The position numbers were made by a program, and so were the translations under genes. Below, in pieces: positions 14,681-23,800 of a stretch of DNA of 46,506 bases (positions are counted from its first letter, which is position 1; each line of letters starts with the position of its first letter). This DNA comes from Micromonospora cabrerizensis (GTDB lineage Bacteria; Actinomycetota; Actinomycetes; Mycobacteriales; Micromonosporaceae). The stretch covers positions 1 through 46,506 of the forward strand of contig NZ_JAKKFI010000003.1 in assembly GCF_022230955.1 (NCBI RefSeq), written 5' to 3'. Below the pieces are notes generated by a model. The model worked only from the letters and a program-made list of their open reading frames with translations. It had not been told where the DNA came from and ran no database searches.

Positions 14681-15144
14681 CGGGTGACTCCCTCCGGGTG
14701 CGGCTTGAGCGCGTCGGGGATCCGCTGCACGCTGTCGTTGGTCTGCTTGAGCCCGCGTACGTGCTGGGCGTTCTTCTTCGCCTTGGAGTAGAGGACCGCG
14801 GCGACCACGGCCCAGACGACGGCCACGATCAGTGCGGCCAGGCCAGAGTCCATGACGTTATCCAGGAACTGCCACACGGCGATGGACACGAACAGCGCCA
14901 CCATGTAGCCGCCGAAGCCGGCACCGCCGAAGAGCCCGGCGGCCTTGCCGGCCTTCTTGCCCTCCTGGCGGATCTCGGCCTTGGCCAGCTCGACCTCCTG
15001 ACGCATCAGCGTCGACAGGTCGGTGGTGACCTGACGCATCAGGTCACCCAGCGAGCTGCCCTTCACCTCCGTGGCGGTGTGCGGGGCACCCGCGTCGGGG
15101 TGGTATCCGGAGTCCAGCCCGGACCCCTGCGTCGGCATGCTCAT
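14677..15144 (-). CDS. Actinobacterial Holin-X family membrane protein
   Basis: A 155-residue protein matching the putative actinobacterial Holin-X/phage holin superfamily III. It has an N-terminal helix (LGDLMRQVTTDLSTLMRQEV, ELAKAEIRQEGKKAGKAAG) and two transmembrane segments (about 75-95 and 101-119). Despite the name these are chromosomal membrane proteins with no known lytic role and are usually encoded beside DUF3618 proteins, as here. It is coupled to the next gene by a 4-bp overlap. A 31-bp gap separates it from the gene upstream. Confidence 0.88.
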   Translation of the reverse strand: MSMPTQGSGLDSGYHPDAGAPHTATEVKGSSLGDLMRQVTTDLSTLMRQEVELAKAEIRQEGKKAGKAAGLFGGAGFGGYMVALFVSIAVWQFLDNVMDSGLAALIVAVVWAVVAAVLYSKAKKNAQHVRGLKQTNDSVQRIPDALKPHPEGVTR

Positions 15145-15175
15145 GCCGTCGCCTCCCTTCGGATGACTCGGTGGC

Positions 15176-15973
15176 TCACGGGCGCGGGCTGCCGCTGGAC
15201 GGCACGCCCGGCAGCGGGTCGGTCTGGGTCACCGGCGGCAGCGGCTGCCCGGTGCCGGTCGGCTCGGTGTACGTGCCGGGGGTCGGGTCGGTGTAGCCGC
15301 CGGGGGTCGGCTCGGTGTACGTGCCGGGCGTCGGATCGAGGTAGCCACCCGTCGGGACGGCGTCCGGCGCGGTGCGGGGTGCCGGCGGCGGCGTCGGGAT
15401 CACGGCGGTCTGCTCCGGGTCGTACGCTCCGGCGCCCCGGTAGGTCGAGGATCCGTTGCCGGAGTCGTCGCCGGCGGCGGAGATGCTGCGGGTCAGCCGG
15501 CCGGCCAACACGCCGAGAACCGCCGCGCCGACCAGGAAGGTGCCCGGGTTGCGCCGCGCGTAGTCGCGTACCTCGGTGACCAGGTCGCCGGGCTCGCGCG
15601 CCTCGAGCCAGCCGGCGACGCCCTGCACCCGGTCGGCGGCCTGACGGGCCAGCTCGGTCACCGGGCCGGCCTGGCCACCCTGCTCCGCCATCGAGCGCAT
15701 CTCGTCGGCCAGCGACCGCAAACCGCCGGCGGCCCGGCGCTGCTGCTCACCGGTCTGGCTGGCGAGCTGGGTACGGGCCTCGCCGTACAGGTTGCGGGCC
15801 TGCCGGGCCGCCTCGCGGCCAACCTCGGTGCCCTGCTCCTTGGCGGTCTGGGCGACCGCGCCACCAGCCTGCGCGGCCTCGGAACCGACCTGGCGCGCCT
15901 GGCCGCGAACGCCACCGCCGTTCGTCGACTCCTGCCCGTACGTGGAAGACGTAGGTGAAAGATCGTAAGACAT
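15176..15973 (-). CDS. Apolipoprotein/YtxH-like helical membrane protein with Pro/Thr-rich tail
   Basis: A 265-residue protein. Residues about 20-125 form long Ala/Gln/Glu amphipathic helices with repeated motifs (VRGQARQVGSEAAQAGGAVA, EVGREAARQARNLYGEAR). A single hydrophobic segment (about 143-160, GTFLVGAAVLGVLAGRL) follows ARRNPG, as in ElaB/YqjD-like membrane-anchored proteins. The C-terminal 90 residues are Pro/Thr/Gly-rich with a repeated PTPGTYTEPTPGGYTD unit. ATG at 15973 follows GGAAGGGA. It is the first gene of the three-gene set with Holin-X and DUF3618 and has a stress-type promoter upstream. I infer a role in envelope stress; no direct function is known. Confidence 0.72.
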   Translation of the reverse strand: MSYDLSPTSSTYGQESTNGGGVRGQARQVGSEAAQAGGAVAQTAKEQGTEVGREAARQARNLYGEARTQLASQTGEQQRRAAGGLRSLADEMRSMAEQGGQAGPVTELARQAADRVQGVAGWLEAREPGDLVTEVRDYARRNPGTFLVGAAVLGVLAGRLTRSISAAGDDSGNGSSTYRGAGAYDPEQTAVIPTPPPAPRTAPDAVPTGGYLDPTPGTYTEPTPGGYTDPTPGTYTEPTGTGQPLPPVTQTDPLPGVPSSGSPRP

Positions 15974-16051
15974 AATTTCCCTTCCGCTCAGAAAGTCGTC
16001 GCGGTTGTGCTGCGGGGATGCGGCGCGTTGCCGCGGCCGCTGACCATTCAC

Positions 16052-16076
16052 CTACCCTGCGTTTCGGCTTCCATAC
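16052..16076 (-). promoter_or_regulatory. SigB/SigF-like promoter of the envelope-protein operon
   Basis: On the minus strand GTAT (16076-16073), a 15-nt spacer and GGGTAG (16057-16052) differ by one base from the -35 of the stress consensus and share the -10 seen at 12796. The -10 is 78 bp upstream of the ATG at 15973. Confidence 0.42.
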
Positions 16077-16203
16077 TTCTTCGCGCATTTCTCTGCGGGA
16101 CCGGCCGCTCCGACTTCAAAATGGAGGATCGTCGGGCTGCGTCACGTCGCCGCTGCGGACAGTGAGGTTCGCGAGTGCTGGCAGATCCACGGAGGGGGCA
16201 GCG

Positions 16204-16695
16204 ATGGCACGAGACGCGCGAGGGGGCCGAGCGGCCGTCCCCCGACCCCGGGTCCAGCTGGCCGCGTTGGCCGTCGCCGGGGTCTTCCTGCTGATCGGCG
16301 TGCTCGGCTTCATCCCCGGCATCACCACCGACTACGGCGAGCTGAGATTCGCCGGACACCACTCGGACGCCCGACTGCTGGGGCTGTTCCAGGTGTCGAT
16401 CCTGCACAACGCGGTGCACCTGCTCTTCGGGCTGGTCGGCCTGGTGATGGCCCGCAGCATCGCCGGCGCACGCGTGTTCCTGGCCGCCGGCGGCGCGATC
16501 TACCTCGCTCTCTGGCTGTACGGCCTGGCGATCGAGGCGATCAACCCGGAGGGCGGGGCGAACATCCTGCCGGTCAACGACGCCGACAACTGGCTGCACC
16601 TCGCGCTCGGCTTCGGGATGCTCGCGCTCGGCCTGCTGCTGTCGAACCAGGCTGGCACCGGCGGGCGCCTCGACAATCCCGCCGACCGGCACTGA
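16204..16695 (+). CDS. DUF4383 domain-containing membrane protein
   Basis: A 163-residue protein with four transmembrane segments (about 20-40, 62-82, 88-110 and 128-148). Its DUF4383 pattern includes FIPGITTDY, LLGLFQVSILHNAVHLLFGLVG and NWLHLALGFGMLALG. The family is widespread in actinobacteria and has no known function; the HNxxH in segment two and the late LH are conserved within it. ATG at 16204 follows GGAGGGGG. It is divergent from the envelope-protein operon across a 230-bp gap, and I saw no clear stress-type promoter in its own direction. Confidence 0.9.
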   Translation: MARDARGGRAAVPRPRVQLAALAVAGVFLLIGVLGFIPGITTDYGELRFAGHHSDARLLGLFQVSILHNAVHLLFGLVGLVMARSIAGARVFLAAGGAIYLALWLYGLAIEAINPEGGANILPVNDADNWLHLALGFGMLALGLLLSNQAGTGGRLDNPADRH

Positions 16696-16710
16696 CCTGG
16701 AGTTCTGGTG

Positions 16711-16737
16711 GTTTCGCCGCCACGCCGGCAGGGGTAA
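16711..16737 (+). promoter_or_regulatory. SigB/SigF-type promoter of the DUF6766 gene
   Basis: GTTT (16711-16714), a 17-nt spacer and GGGTAA (16732-16737) fit the stress-sigma consensus. The -10 is 24 bp before the ATG, just ahead of the AAGGAGG ribosome site. Confidence 0.5.
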
Positions 16738-16760
16738 TCGACCGGCGAAGGAGGTACGTC

Positions 16761-17420
16761 ATGCCTCGTTGGCTACGCGACAACGGCCTGGCCGTCGCCA
16801 TGCTGGGGGCCTTCCTGGTCTTCCTGGTGTTGCAGAGCGTCTTCGGCTGGCAGACCCACAATGAGGAGCTGACCGAGTTCGGGGCCGCGCCGTTGAGCTG
16901 GCCGGCGTACCTCACCAGCGGGCACTTCGCCGAGTCGGTCTTCGAGAACTGGGAGTCGGAGTTCCTCCAGATGGGCGGGTACGTGCTGCTCACCGCGCAC
17001 CTGGTGCAGCGGGGCTCGGCCGAGTCGAAACCGGTGGACCAGACCGACCGTCCGGAGGACGACGAACACCGGGCCACCCCGCAGTCACCCTGGCCGGTGC
17101 GTGTCGGCGGCCTGCCGCTGGTGATCTACCGCAACAGCCTCTCCCTCGCGCTGCTGCTGATCTTCGCCGGTTCGTTCGTCGGTCACCTGCTCGGTGGCAC
17201 CGCCGCGTACAACCAGGAGCAGGCGCTCCAGAGCGGCGCACCGCCGATCGGGGTGTGGGAGTTCCTCGGCACCAGCGACTTCTGGTTCCAGTCCATGCAG
17301 AACTGGCAGAGCGAGTTCCTCGCCGTCGGTGCGCTGATCCTGCTGAGCATCGTCCTGCGCCAGCACGCCTCACCCGAGTCGAAGCCGGTGACCGTCGAGC
17401 ACGCCAGCACCGGTGCCTGA
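16761..17420 (+). CDS. DUF6766 family membrane protein with internal duplication
   Basis: A 219-residue protein with about four transmembrane segments in two similar halves. Residues about 52-94 (ending NWESEFLQMGGYVLLT..ESKPV) resemble about 168-210 (ending NWQSEFLAVGALILLS..ESKPV), so each half ends NW[EQ]SEFL, a hydrophobic helix and ESKPV. Each half also opens with a Phe/Leu-rich helix after RxNSL or RDNGLA. I believe this is the DUF6766 family, whose function is unknown. ATG at 16761 follows AAGGAGGTACG, the strongest ribosome site in the region. It is monocistronic. Confidence 0.82.
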   Translation: MPRWLRDNGLAVAMLGAFLVFLVLQSVFGWQTHNEELTEFGAAPLSWPAYLTSGHFAESVFENWESEFLQMGGYVLLTAHLVQRGSAESKPVDQTDRPEDDEHRATPQSPWPVRVGGLPLVIYRNSLSLALLLIFAGSFVGHLLGGTAAYNQEQALQSGAPPIGVWEFLGTSDFWFQSMQNWQSEFLAVGALILLSIVLRQHASPESKPVTVEHASTGA

Positions 17421-17435
17421 CCGGCGACGCGACCC

Positions 17436-17885
17436 TCAGGCCGCGACCGGCAGCCGCTTGGCGAAACAGACGCTGTACGGGTTGCTCACGTACTCGCCGA
17501 AGACCGGGATCTGCTCGTAACCACACGAGGTGTACAGGCCGATCGCCGCCGGCAGATAGGTGCCGGTCTCCAGGCAGACCACCGAGTGCCCCTGCCGGAA
17601 CGCGCACTCCTCCAGGGCGGCCAGCAACTGACGGGCGATGCCCCGCCCCCGGTACGCGGGCCGCACGTACATCCGCTTGACCTCGCCGGTCTCGGCATCG
17701 AGCGACTGGAGCCCTCCGCAGGCGACCGCCCGACCGGTGACCACCACCGCCAGGTAGCGGACGTCGTCGTGCGGCATGAAGACCTGCCCGTCCAACCCGC
17801 CGTCGGCCTCGCGCAGCTCACGCTGCTGTGCGACGACGAGGGCGGCGATCTCCGGATCGGTGCCAGGCCGGGACTCGATCAGCAT
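17436..17885 (-). CDS. GNAT family N-acetyltransferase
   Basis: A 149-residue acetyltransferase. The acetyl-CoA motif VKRMYVRPAYRGRGIARQLL (R/Q-x-x-G-x-G/A) is near residues 70-89, followed by EECAFRQGHSVVCLETGTYL and the late YTSCGYEQIPVFGEYV. The acceptor is unknown. ATG at 17885 lies 6 nt after TAGCGT and has no good ribosome site, so the mRNA may be leaderless; GTG at 17888 is the alternative. It is convergent with the DUF6766 gene over a 15-bp gap and separated from obg upstream by a hairpin. Confidence 0.88.
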   Translation of the reverse strand: MLIESRPGTDPEIAALVVAQQRELREADGGLDGQVFMPHDDVRYLAVVVTGRAVACGGLQSLDAETGEVKRMYVRPAYRGRGIARQLLAALEECAFRQGHSVVCLETGTYLPAAIGLYTSCGYEQIPVFGEYVSNPYSVCFAKRLPVAA

Positions 17886-17897
17886 CACCCCACGCTA

Positions 17898-17940
17898 GAT
17901 CGGGTGGATTTCGCGGAGGTTTCCGGAAATCAACCCGATC
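17898..17940 (-). terminator. Hairpin after obg
   Basis: GATCGGGTGGATTTC (17898-17912) pairs with GAAATCAACCCGATC (17926-17940) with one mismatch around a 13-nt loop, 15 bp beyond the obg stop codon. It overlaps the region just ahead of the GNAT gene. It also resembles the genus-type GGTTGAT-containing repeats. Confidence 0.6.
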
Positions 17941-17955
17941 ACAGAGTGCAACGAA

Positions 17956-19431
17956 CTACTCGGCGTCGTCCTCGTCGTCGATGTCGTCGTCGAGGTCGTC
18001 GGACGCGTCCGCGCCCACCTCGTCGGCCGACCGCACCCGGCGGGCCTTGCGGGCGGCGAGCCGGTCCGCCGCGGAGGCCCGGTTCGACTTCTCCTCCAGG
18101 CGGACGTCGGTGCCCCGGTTACCGGGTACGAAGTCCACGCCGGCGAAGAGCGTCGGCTGCCAGTCGAACTCGCGGGCGCCGATCCGGACCAGGTCACCGG
18201 GCTGCGCGCCGGCCTTGGCCAGCTTGTCCTCCACCCCGAGCCGGGCCAGCCGGTCGGCCAGGTAGCCGACCGCCTCGTCGTTGTCGAAGTTGGTCTGCTT
18301 GACCCAGCGCTCCGGGCGGACACCGCGGACGGTGAACGACCCGTCGGCCTCGGCCGTGATGGTGAAGCCGTCGTCGTCCACGGCCATCGGACGGATCACG
18401 ATCCGGGTCGGTTCGGCGGGCGGCGCGGCCTTGCGCTCGGCCTCGACCAGATCGGCCATCGCGTAGGTCAGCTCCTTGAGCCCCTCCCGGGTGGCCGCGG
18501 AGACCTCGAACACCTGGTAGCCGCGTTCCTCCAGGTCGGGACGCACGATCTCGGCGAGGTCGCGGCCGTCCGGCACGTCGATCTTGTTGATGGCGACCAG
18601 CCGTGGACGGTCGGTCAGACCGCCGTACTGGCTCAGCTCGGCCTCGATGGCGTCGATGTCGGCCACCGGGTCACGGCCGGGCTCCAGGGTGGCCGAGTCG
18701 ATGACGTGCACCAGCACGGCGCAACGCTCGATGTGCCGCAGGAACTCCAGGCCCAGGCCCTTACCGGTGGCCGCGCCGGGGATCAGGCCCGGCACGTCCG
18801 CGACGGTGAAGGTGTGGTTGTCCATCCGGACCACGCCGAGGTTGGGCACCAGGGTGGTGAACGGGTAGTCGGCGATCTTCGGCTTCGCGGCGGAGATCAC
18901 CGAGATCAGCGACGACTTGCCGGCCGACGGGAAGCCCACCAGGCCCACGTCGGCGACGCTCTTGAGCTCCAGCACGATGTCGAGCTGGTCGCCGGGCTCC
19001 CCCAGCTCGGCGAAGCCGGGCGCCTTGCGCTTGGCGTTGGCCAGCGAGGCGTTGCCCCGCCCGCCGCGCCCACCGCGGGCGACCTCGAAGGTGGTGCCGG
19101 CGCCGACCATGTCGGCCAGCACGGTGCCGTCGGTGGTCTGCACCACGGTGCCGTTGGGCACCTTCAGCACCAGGTTGTGGCCGTTGGCCCCGTCCCGGTT
19201 CGAGCCGGCGCCGCCCTTGCCGTTGTCGGCCTTGACGTGCGGGTGGAAGTGGAAGTCGAGCAGCGTGGTCACCTGCGGGTCGACCACCAGCGACACGCTG
19301 CCCCCGTGCCCACCGTTGCCGCCGTCCGGCCCACCGAAGGGCTTGAACTTCTCGCGGTGGATCGAGGCACAGCCGTGCCCGCCATCGCCGGCCTGCAGAT
19401 GCAGAACGACCCGGTCAACGAACGTTGCCAC
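17956..19431 (-). CDS. obg: GTPase Obg/CgtA
   Basis: A 491-residue essential GTPase that acts in 50S subunit assembly and the stringent response. The Gly-rich Obg fold occupies about residues 2-158 ([32 protein letters not shown]). The G domain follows with GFPSAGKSS (G1, about 167-175), DVPG (G3) and NKID (G4). The actinobacterial OCT domain is at about 350-430 ([34 protein letters not shown]). The tail is highly acidic. GTG at 19431 follows GAAGGA and gives the standard [18 protein letters not shown] start. It follows rpmA but a true terminator lies between them, so it probably has its own promoter or depends on read-through. Confidence 0.97.
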   Translation of the reverse strand: MATFVDRVVLHLQAGDGGHGCASIHREKFKPFGGPDGGNGGHGGSVSLVVDPQVTTLLDFHFHPHVKADNGKGGAGSNRDGANGHNLVLKVPNGTVVQTTDGTVLADMVGAGTTFEVARGGRGGRGNASLANAKRKAPGFAELGEPGDQLDIVLELKSVADVGLVGFPSAGKSSLISVISAAKPKIADYPFTTLVPNLGVVRMDNHTFTVADVPGLIPGAATGKGLGLEFLRHIERCAVLVHVIDSATLEPGRDPVADIDAIEAELSQYGGLTDRPRLVAINKIDVPDGRDLAEIVRPDLEERGYQVFEVSAATREGLKELTYAMADLVEAERKAAPPAEPTRIVIRPMAVDDDGFTITAEADGSFTVRGVRPERWVKQTNFDNDEAVGYLADRLARLGVEDKLAKAGAQPGDLVRIGAREFDWQPTLFAGVDFVPGNRGTDVRLEEKSNRASAADRLAARKARRVRSADEVGADASDDLDDDIDDEDDAE

Positions 19432-19470
19432 GGCGTCAATCCTTCCAGCGAGGTCCAACCCCGCACTTCG

Positions 19471-19519
19471 AAAAAAAGCCAAACGGGCCGGGACCCGTAG
19501 GTCCGCGGCCCGCTTGGCT
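19471..19519 (-). terminator. Rho-independent terminator after rpmA, with U-tract
   Basis: On the minus strand AGCCAAGCGGGCCG (19519-19506) pairs with CGGCCCGTTTGGCT (19490-19477), and a run of seven T follows at 19477-19471. This is a rare textbook terminator in so GC-rich a genome. It lies 6 bp after the rpmA stop and 40 bp before the obg start. Confidence 0.85.
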
Positions 19520-19525
19520 CGAGAA

Positions 19526-19780
19526 CTACTGCTGCGGAACGATGCTGACGGTCTTGCGACCGCGCTTGGTGCCGAACAGGACCGCACCGGCCGACAGCGC
19601 GAACAGCGTGTCGTCGCCGCCACGGCCGACCAGGTCACCGGGGTGGAACTTGGTGCCACGCTGCCGGATGATGATCTCACCGGCGCTGACAACCTGACCA
19701 CCGAAGCGCTTCACGCCGAGTCGCTGGGCCGCGGAGTCACGACCGTTACGCGAGCTGGACGCACCCTTTTTGTGAGCCAT
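19526..19780 (-). CDS. rpmA: 50S ribosomal protein L27
   Basis: An 84-residue L27 (bL27), starting [16 protein letters not shown]. The N-terminus reaches the peptidyl transferase centre. It has the usual [12 protein letters not shown] and DDTLFAL segments. There is no N-terminal extension of the Firmicute type that needs cleavage. It lies 11 bp after rplU in the same operon and is followed by a strong terminator. Confidence 0.98.
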   Translation of the reverse strand: MAHKKGASSSRNGRDSAAQRLGVKRFGGQVVSAGEIIIRQRGTKFHPGDLVGRGGDDTLFALSAGAVLFGTKRGRKTVSIVPQQ

Positions 19781-19791
19781 TGGAGGACGAC

Positions 19792-20106
19792 CTACTTCCC
19801 GCTGGAGATGCCGGTCACCTTGACCTGGGTCAACGGCTGGCGGTGACCCTGGCGCTTGTGGTAGCCGGTCTTGTTCTTGAACTTGTGGATCCGGATCTTC
19901 GGGCCCTTGGTGTGCGCGGCGATTTCGCCGGACACCGCGACCTCGGCAAGCTTCGCCGCGTCGGTCACCAGGTCGTCACCGTCGACGAGGAGCACCGCGG
20001 TGAGCTTCACCGCGTCACCGGGGGCACCGGTGAGCTTCTCGACCTCGATCACGTCGCCCTCGGCGACCTTGTACTGCTTGCCGCCGGTCTTGACGATCGC
20101 GTACAT
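19792..20106 (-). CDS. rplU: 50S ribosomal protein L21
   Basis: A 104-residue L21 (bL21) that binds 23S rRNA, starting [14 protein letters not shown] and ending KVTGISSGK, with the [24 protein letters not shown]-binding stretch near residues 70-90. First gene of the rplU-rpmA unit. ATG at 20106 follows CTCCGATG with a GGGAG further upstream. Confidence 0.98.
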   Translation of the reverse strand: MYAIVKTGGKQYKVAEGDVIEVEKLTGAPGDAVKLTAVLLVDGDDLVTDAAKLAEVAVSGEIAAHTKGPKIRIHKFKNKTGYHKRQGHRQPLTQVKVTGISSGK

Positions 20107-20272
20107 CGGAGGCGGACTCCCTGTCGTTGAGGCTGCTGGCGGTCGTCCCCGCGGCGGCTCGCCGGGTAGCAGTGCACGGCGGCGCGGGCACACGGGAACT
20201 CGGCACACCAAAGGTGGGCCGCAGGCAAGAGTACGCCATTGCCGGCCCGTACCCCAAACCGGCCCGCCCTGG
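20107..20272 (-). promoter_or_regulatory. rplU leader and probable promoter
   Basis: This 166-bp non-coding stretch lies between the lipoprotein gene and rplU. On the minus strand a TACTCT hexamer (20233-20228) is a plausible -10, giving a leader of about 115 nt. Leaders of rplU often carry L21 autoregulatory structures, but I could not match a known one here. The call is tentative. Confidence 0.35.
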
Positions 20273-20746
20273 TCAGCGCGCGCAGAGCTGGTCGAGACGT
20301 TGCTGGAGCCGGTCCAGCTCGGTCTCGTCGATCGACTCGACGTCGGCGCCGAGCGCCGCCACCTCGGTCCCGAGATCGGTGAGCAGAGTCTTGAGCTGCG
20401 GATCGGGGGCCCGCTCCGACTGCTCCCGCAGCTCGGTACGCCAGCCGTCCAGAGCCTCCTGGGCCCGCCCACGGGCAGCCTCGGCCGTGCTGCTGTCCCC
20501 GGCACCCACCGCGGCGACCATCCGGCCCAGCTCCGCCACGTACGTCCGTACGGCGGTGGTGCTGGCCTGCTGGGCGGCGACGCAGACCTCCGTGGCGCCG
20601 CCCGCCGCGGCACCACTGGCCGGAATACCGCTCGGCCCGGAGGCCGGGGCACCCGTGGCCGAGCCTGGCCCGACGCTTTCGGGCCGGTCGGCGGAGCAGC
20701 CGGCCAGCACGGTGACCAACGCGGTGACGGCGAGCAGACGACGCAT
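20273..20746 (-). CDS. Small secreted lipoprotein, function unknown
   Basis: A 157-residue protein. The signal peptide [17 protein letters not shown] ends in a lipobox (LAGC, Cys17), so the mature protein is attached to the outer face of the membrane. After a Gly/Ser/Pro/Ala linker (about 20-50) comes an alpha-helical domain with one internal Cys ([20 protein letters not shown]) and one near the C-terminal end (LDQLCAR), which may form a disulfide. I recognise no family. ATG at 20746 follows CAGGAGAAG. The rne terminator lies just upstream. Confidence 0.8.
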   Translation of the reverse strand: MRRLLAVTALVTVLAGCSADRPESVGPGSATGAPASGPSGIPASGAAAGGATEVCVAAQQASTTAVRTYVAELGRMVAAVGAGDSSTAEAARGRAQEALDGWRTELREQSERAPDPQLKTLLTDLGTEVAALGADVESIDETELDRLQQRLDQLCAR

Positions 20747-20798
20747 CTTCTTCTCCTGACCCGGGACGACCGATCCTGGACCGGGGTGGCCGCAACGG

Positions 20799-20839
20799 CG
20801 AGGTCCCTCCCCCGTCACTTTGCCGGGGAAGGGACCTCG
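20799..20839 (-). terminator. Hairpin terminator after rne
   Basis: CGAGGTCCCT(T)CCCC arms at 20799-20813 and 20825-20839 pair nearly perfectly around an 11-nt loop, 25 bp past the rne stop codon. Confidence 0.75.
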
Positions 20840-20863
20840 TCAAACACTGGGCCGGTCAGGCGG

Positions 20864-23800
20864 TCAGGGACGCGTCCGCCGGCGGGCGCCACCCCGGCGT
20901 GAACGGCGTCGGCCGGCACCGCCCTCGGCGGTCTCCTCGTCGCCGTCACCGTCGGCGAGCGCGTCCGGGTCGTCCGCCGCGGCCAGCCGAGCCGACTCGC
21001 CCTGCTGGCTGTCCGAGATCGCCGGCGCGGCGGCGGTCTCCGACTCGTAGCGGGACAGGTCGTAGCCCATGGTGTCCTGGTAGTCGGCGTCCGGTTCGGC
21101 GCTGGTGTCGGTGTCGACGACCTCCACGACGGCCCGCTCGGCCGGGGCGTTCTTGCGCGCCCGGCGACGGGACGAGGCGGGTGCCTGCTCGGCGGCCGGG
21201 GCGGGGGCGGCCACCGACGAGGCGACCGCCTTGACCTTCTCCCCCGCGCCGGCAGCCCGCGGCTTCTCCGGCACCGGCTCGGTGTGCATGATGACGCCTC
21301 GGCCCTTGCAGCACTCGCAGGTCTCGCTGAACGCCTCCAGCAGACCCGCGCCGATCCGCTTACGGGTCATCTGCACCAGACCGAGCGAGGTGATCTCGGT
21401 GACCTGGTGCTTGGTGCGGTCCCGGCCCAGGCACTCGGTGAGTCGGCGCAGCACCAGCTCACGGTTCGACTCCAACACCATGTCGATGAAGTCGATCACC
21501 ACGATGCCGCCGATGTCGCGCAGCCGGAGCTGGCGGACGATCTCCTCCGCCGCCTCCAGGTTGTTGCGGGTGACGGTCTCCTCCAGGTTGCCCCCGGAGC
21601 CGGTGTACTTACCGGTGTTGACGTCGACGACCGTCATCGCCTCGGTGCGGTCGATCACCAGCGAGCCGCCGGAGGGCAGGAAGACCTTGCGGTCCAGGCC
21701 CTTGATGATCTGCTCGTCGATCCTGTACTCGGCGAAGACGTCGCTCGTCCCGACGTGCCGGCGCACCCGGTCCACCAGGTCCGGAGAGACGTGCGACAGG
21801 TAGGACTCGACGACGTCGTACGACTGCTCGCCCTCGATGACCAGCTCGCGGAAGTCCTCGTTGAACAGGTCACGGACCACGCGGATGACCAGGTCGGGCT
21901 CCCCGTAGAGCAGCGCCGGGGCGCCACCCTCGGCGGCCTTGGCCTGGATGTCCTCCCATTGCGCCTGGAGCCGCTTGACGTCGCGGGCCAGCTCGTCCTC
22001 GCTGGCGCCCTCGGCGGCCGTGCGGACGATCACGCCCGCGCCGTCCGGGACCAGCTTCTTGAGCACGTCGCGCAGCCGCTTGCGCTCGTTGTCCGGCAGC
22101 TTGCGGCTGATCCCGGACGCGTTGCCGTTGGGCACGTAGACCAGGTGCCGACCGGAGAGCGCGATGTGGCTGGTCAGCCGAGCGCCCTTGTGCCCGATCG
22201 GGTCCTTGGTGACCTGGACCAGCACCGAGTCGCCGGAGCGCAGCGCCTGCTCGATCGAGCGGGCCCGCCCTTCCAGGCCGGACGTGTCCCAGTTGACCTC
22301 GCCGGCGTACAGCACGGCGTTGCGGCCCCGGCCGACGTCGACGAATGCCGCCTCCATGCTCGGCAGCACGTTCTGCACCTTGCCCAGGTACACGTTGCCG
22401 GCCATCGTGCCGGAGGAGTTGCGGGTGACGTAGTGCTCGACCAGCACGCCGTCCTCCAGGACGGCGATCTGGGTGCGGTCACCGCGCTGGCGGACCGCCA
22501 TCACACGATCGACGGCCTCCCGGCGGGCCAGGAACTCCGACTCGCTGAGGATCGGCGGCCGGGTACGCCGCTGCTCGCGGCCGTCGCGGCGGCGCTGACG
22601 CTTGGCTTCCAGGCGGGTCGAGCCGGAGACGCCCTGCACCTCGTCGACGGTCCGGCGCGGCTCGCGGATCTTCACGACGGTCGGCACACCGTCGTCCGCG
22701 GCGCCCTCCGTGTCACCCGCACCACGGCGGCGACGACGACGCCGACGACGGGTCAGGCCATCGCCGCCCTCGGCCTCCTCGTCCTCGTCACTCTCCGCCT
22801 CGACCTCGGCGGTCTCTTCCTCGTCGGCCTGCGCCGCCTCCTCGGACTCGTCGTCCTCGGCGTCGTCGGCCCCGCCCTTGCCGCGGCCCCGGCCGCGGCG
22901 ACCACGCCGGCGGCGACGGCGCGCGGCGGCGCTGTCCTCGTCGTCCTCATCCGTCTCGGTGGCCTCGTCGGCCTCCTCGACCGGCTCCTCCTCGGCCTCG
23001 ATCGCCTCGACCGGCTCGACCGGCTCGATGTCGCGGCGACCACGCCGGCGGCGGCGGGACGGCTCGACGGCCTCCTCCACAACCGGCTCCTCGGCGACCG
23101 GGGCCGGCTCCGCCGGCCGGGTCACCGGCACAGCGTCCGGCTGGGGTGCCATGAACAGCACGGTGGGCGCCGAGAGGGCGGCCCTCCGACGTCGGGTACG
23201 CGGCTGCTCCGGCTCGGCCTCGGCCGGCTCGTCGGTCACACCGGAGACGGCCACACCTGGCGGCACCTCGCCCGAGCGCTCCTGCGCGCCACTGGTCCAG
23301 GCCAGCTCGGCGGCGCTCGCCCTCGGAAGGGTCTCCGTGTCGTTCAGCTCGGCCTCGGCCTCGCGCAGGTCGGACTCCGCCGGCTCCTCGGCGACAACCG
23401 GCTCCTCGGCGGCAGCCGGCTCCTCGATCGAGGGCGGCTCCTCGGTGGCAACCGGCTGCTCGGTGGCGGGCGGCTCCTCCACGGCGGCCGGCGTGGCCTT
23501 CTTGCGCCTGGTCCGGGTCACCTTGACCGGCGGGACCACCTCGGCCGAGGCCGCCTCCGCGGAGGCGGCGACCAGCGGCTCCTCGGCCGTGGTCTCGACA
23601 GGGGTGGCCTTGCGGCGGCGCCGGGGGGTCTTCGGTGCGACGTCCTGGTCGCCGGAGATCGGAGCGAAGACCTCCGCCTGCGGCGACTCGACGCTGCCGG
23701 ACCCACCCGTGGACGCCTCGATCGGCGCGTCGGTCTGCTCCGGCTGGTTGAGCGGGGCGGCCCGACGACGGGTAGTCCGCGCACGCCGCACCGGCGCGGC

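Noticed and set aside
14677..15144. A phage remnant, from the Holin-X name
   Set aside because: The family is chromosomal in actinobacteria, linked to DUF3618, and no phage genes are near.
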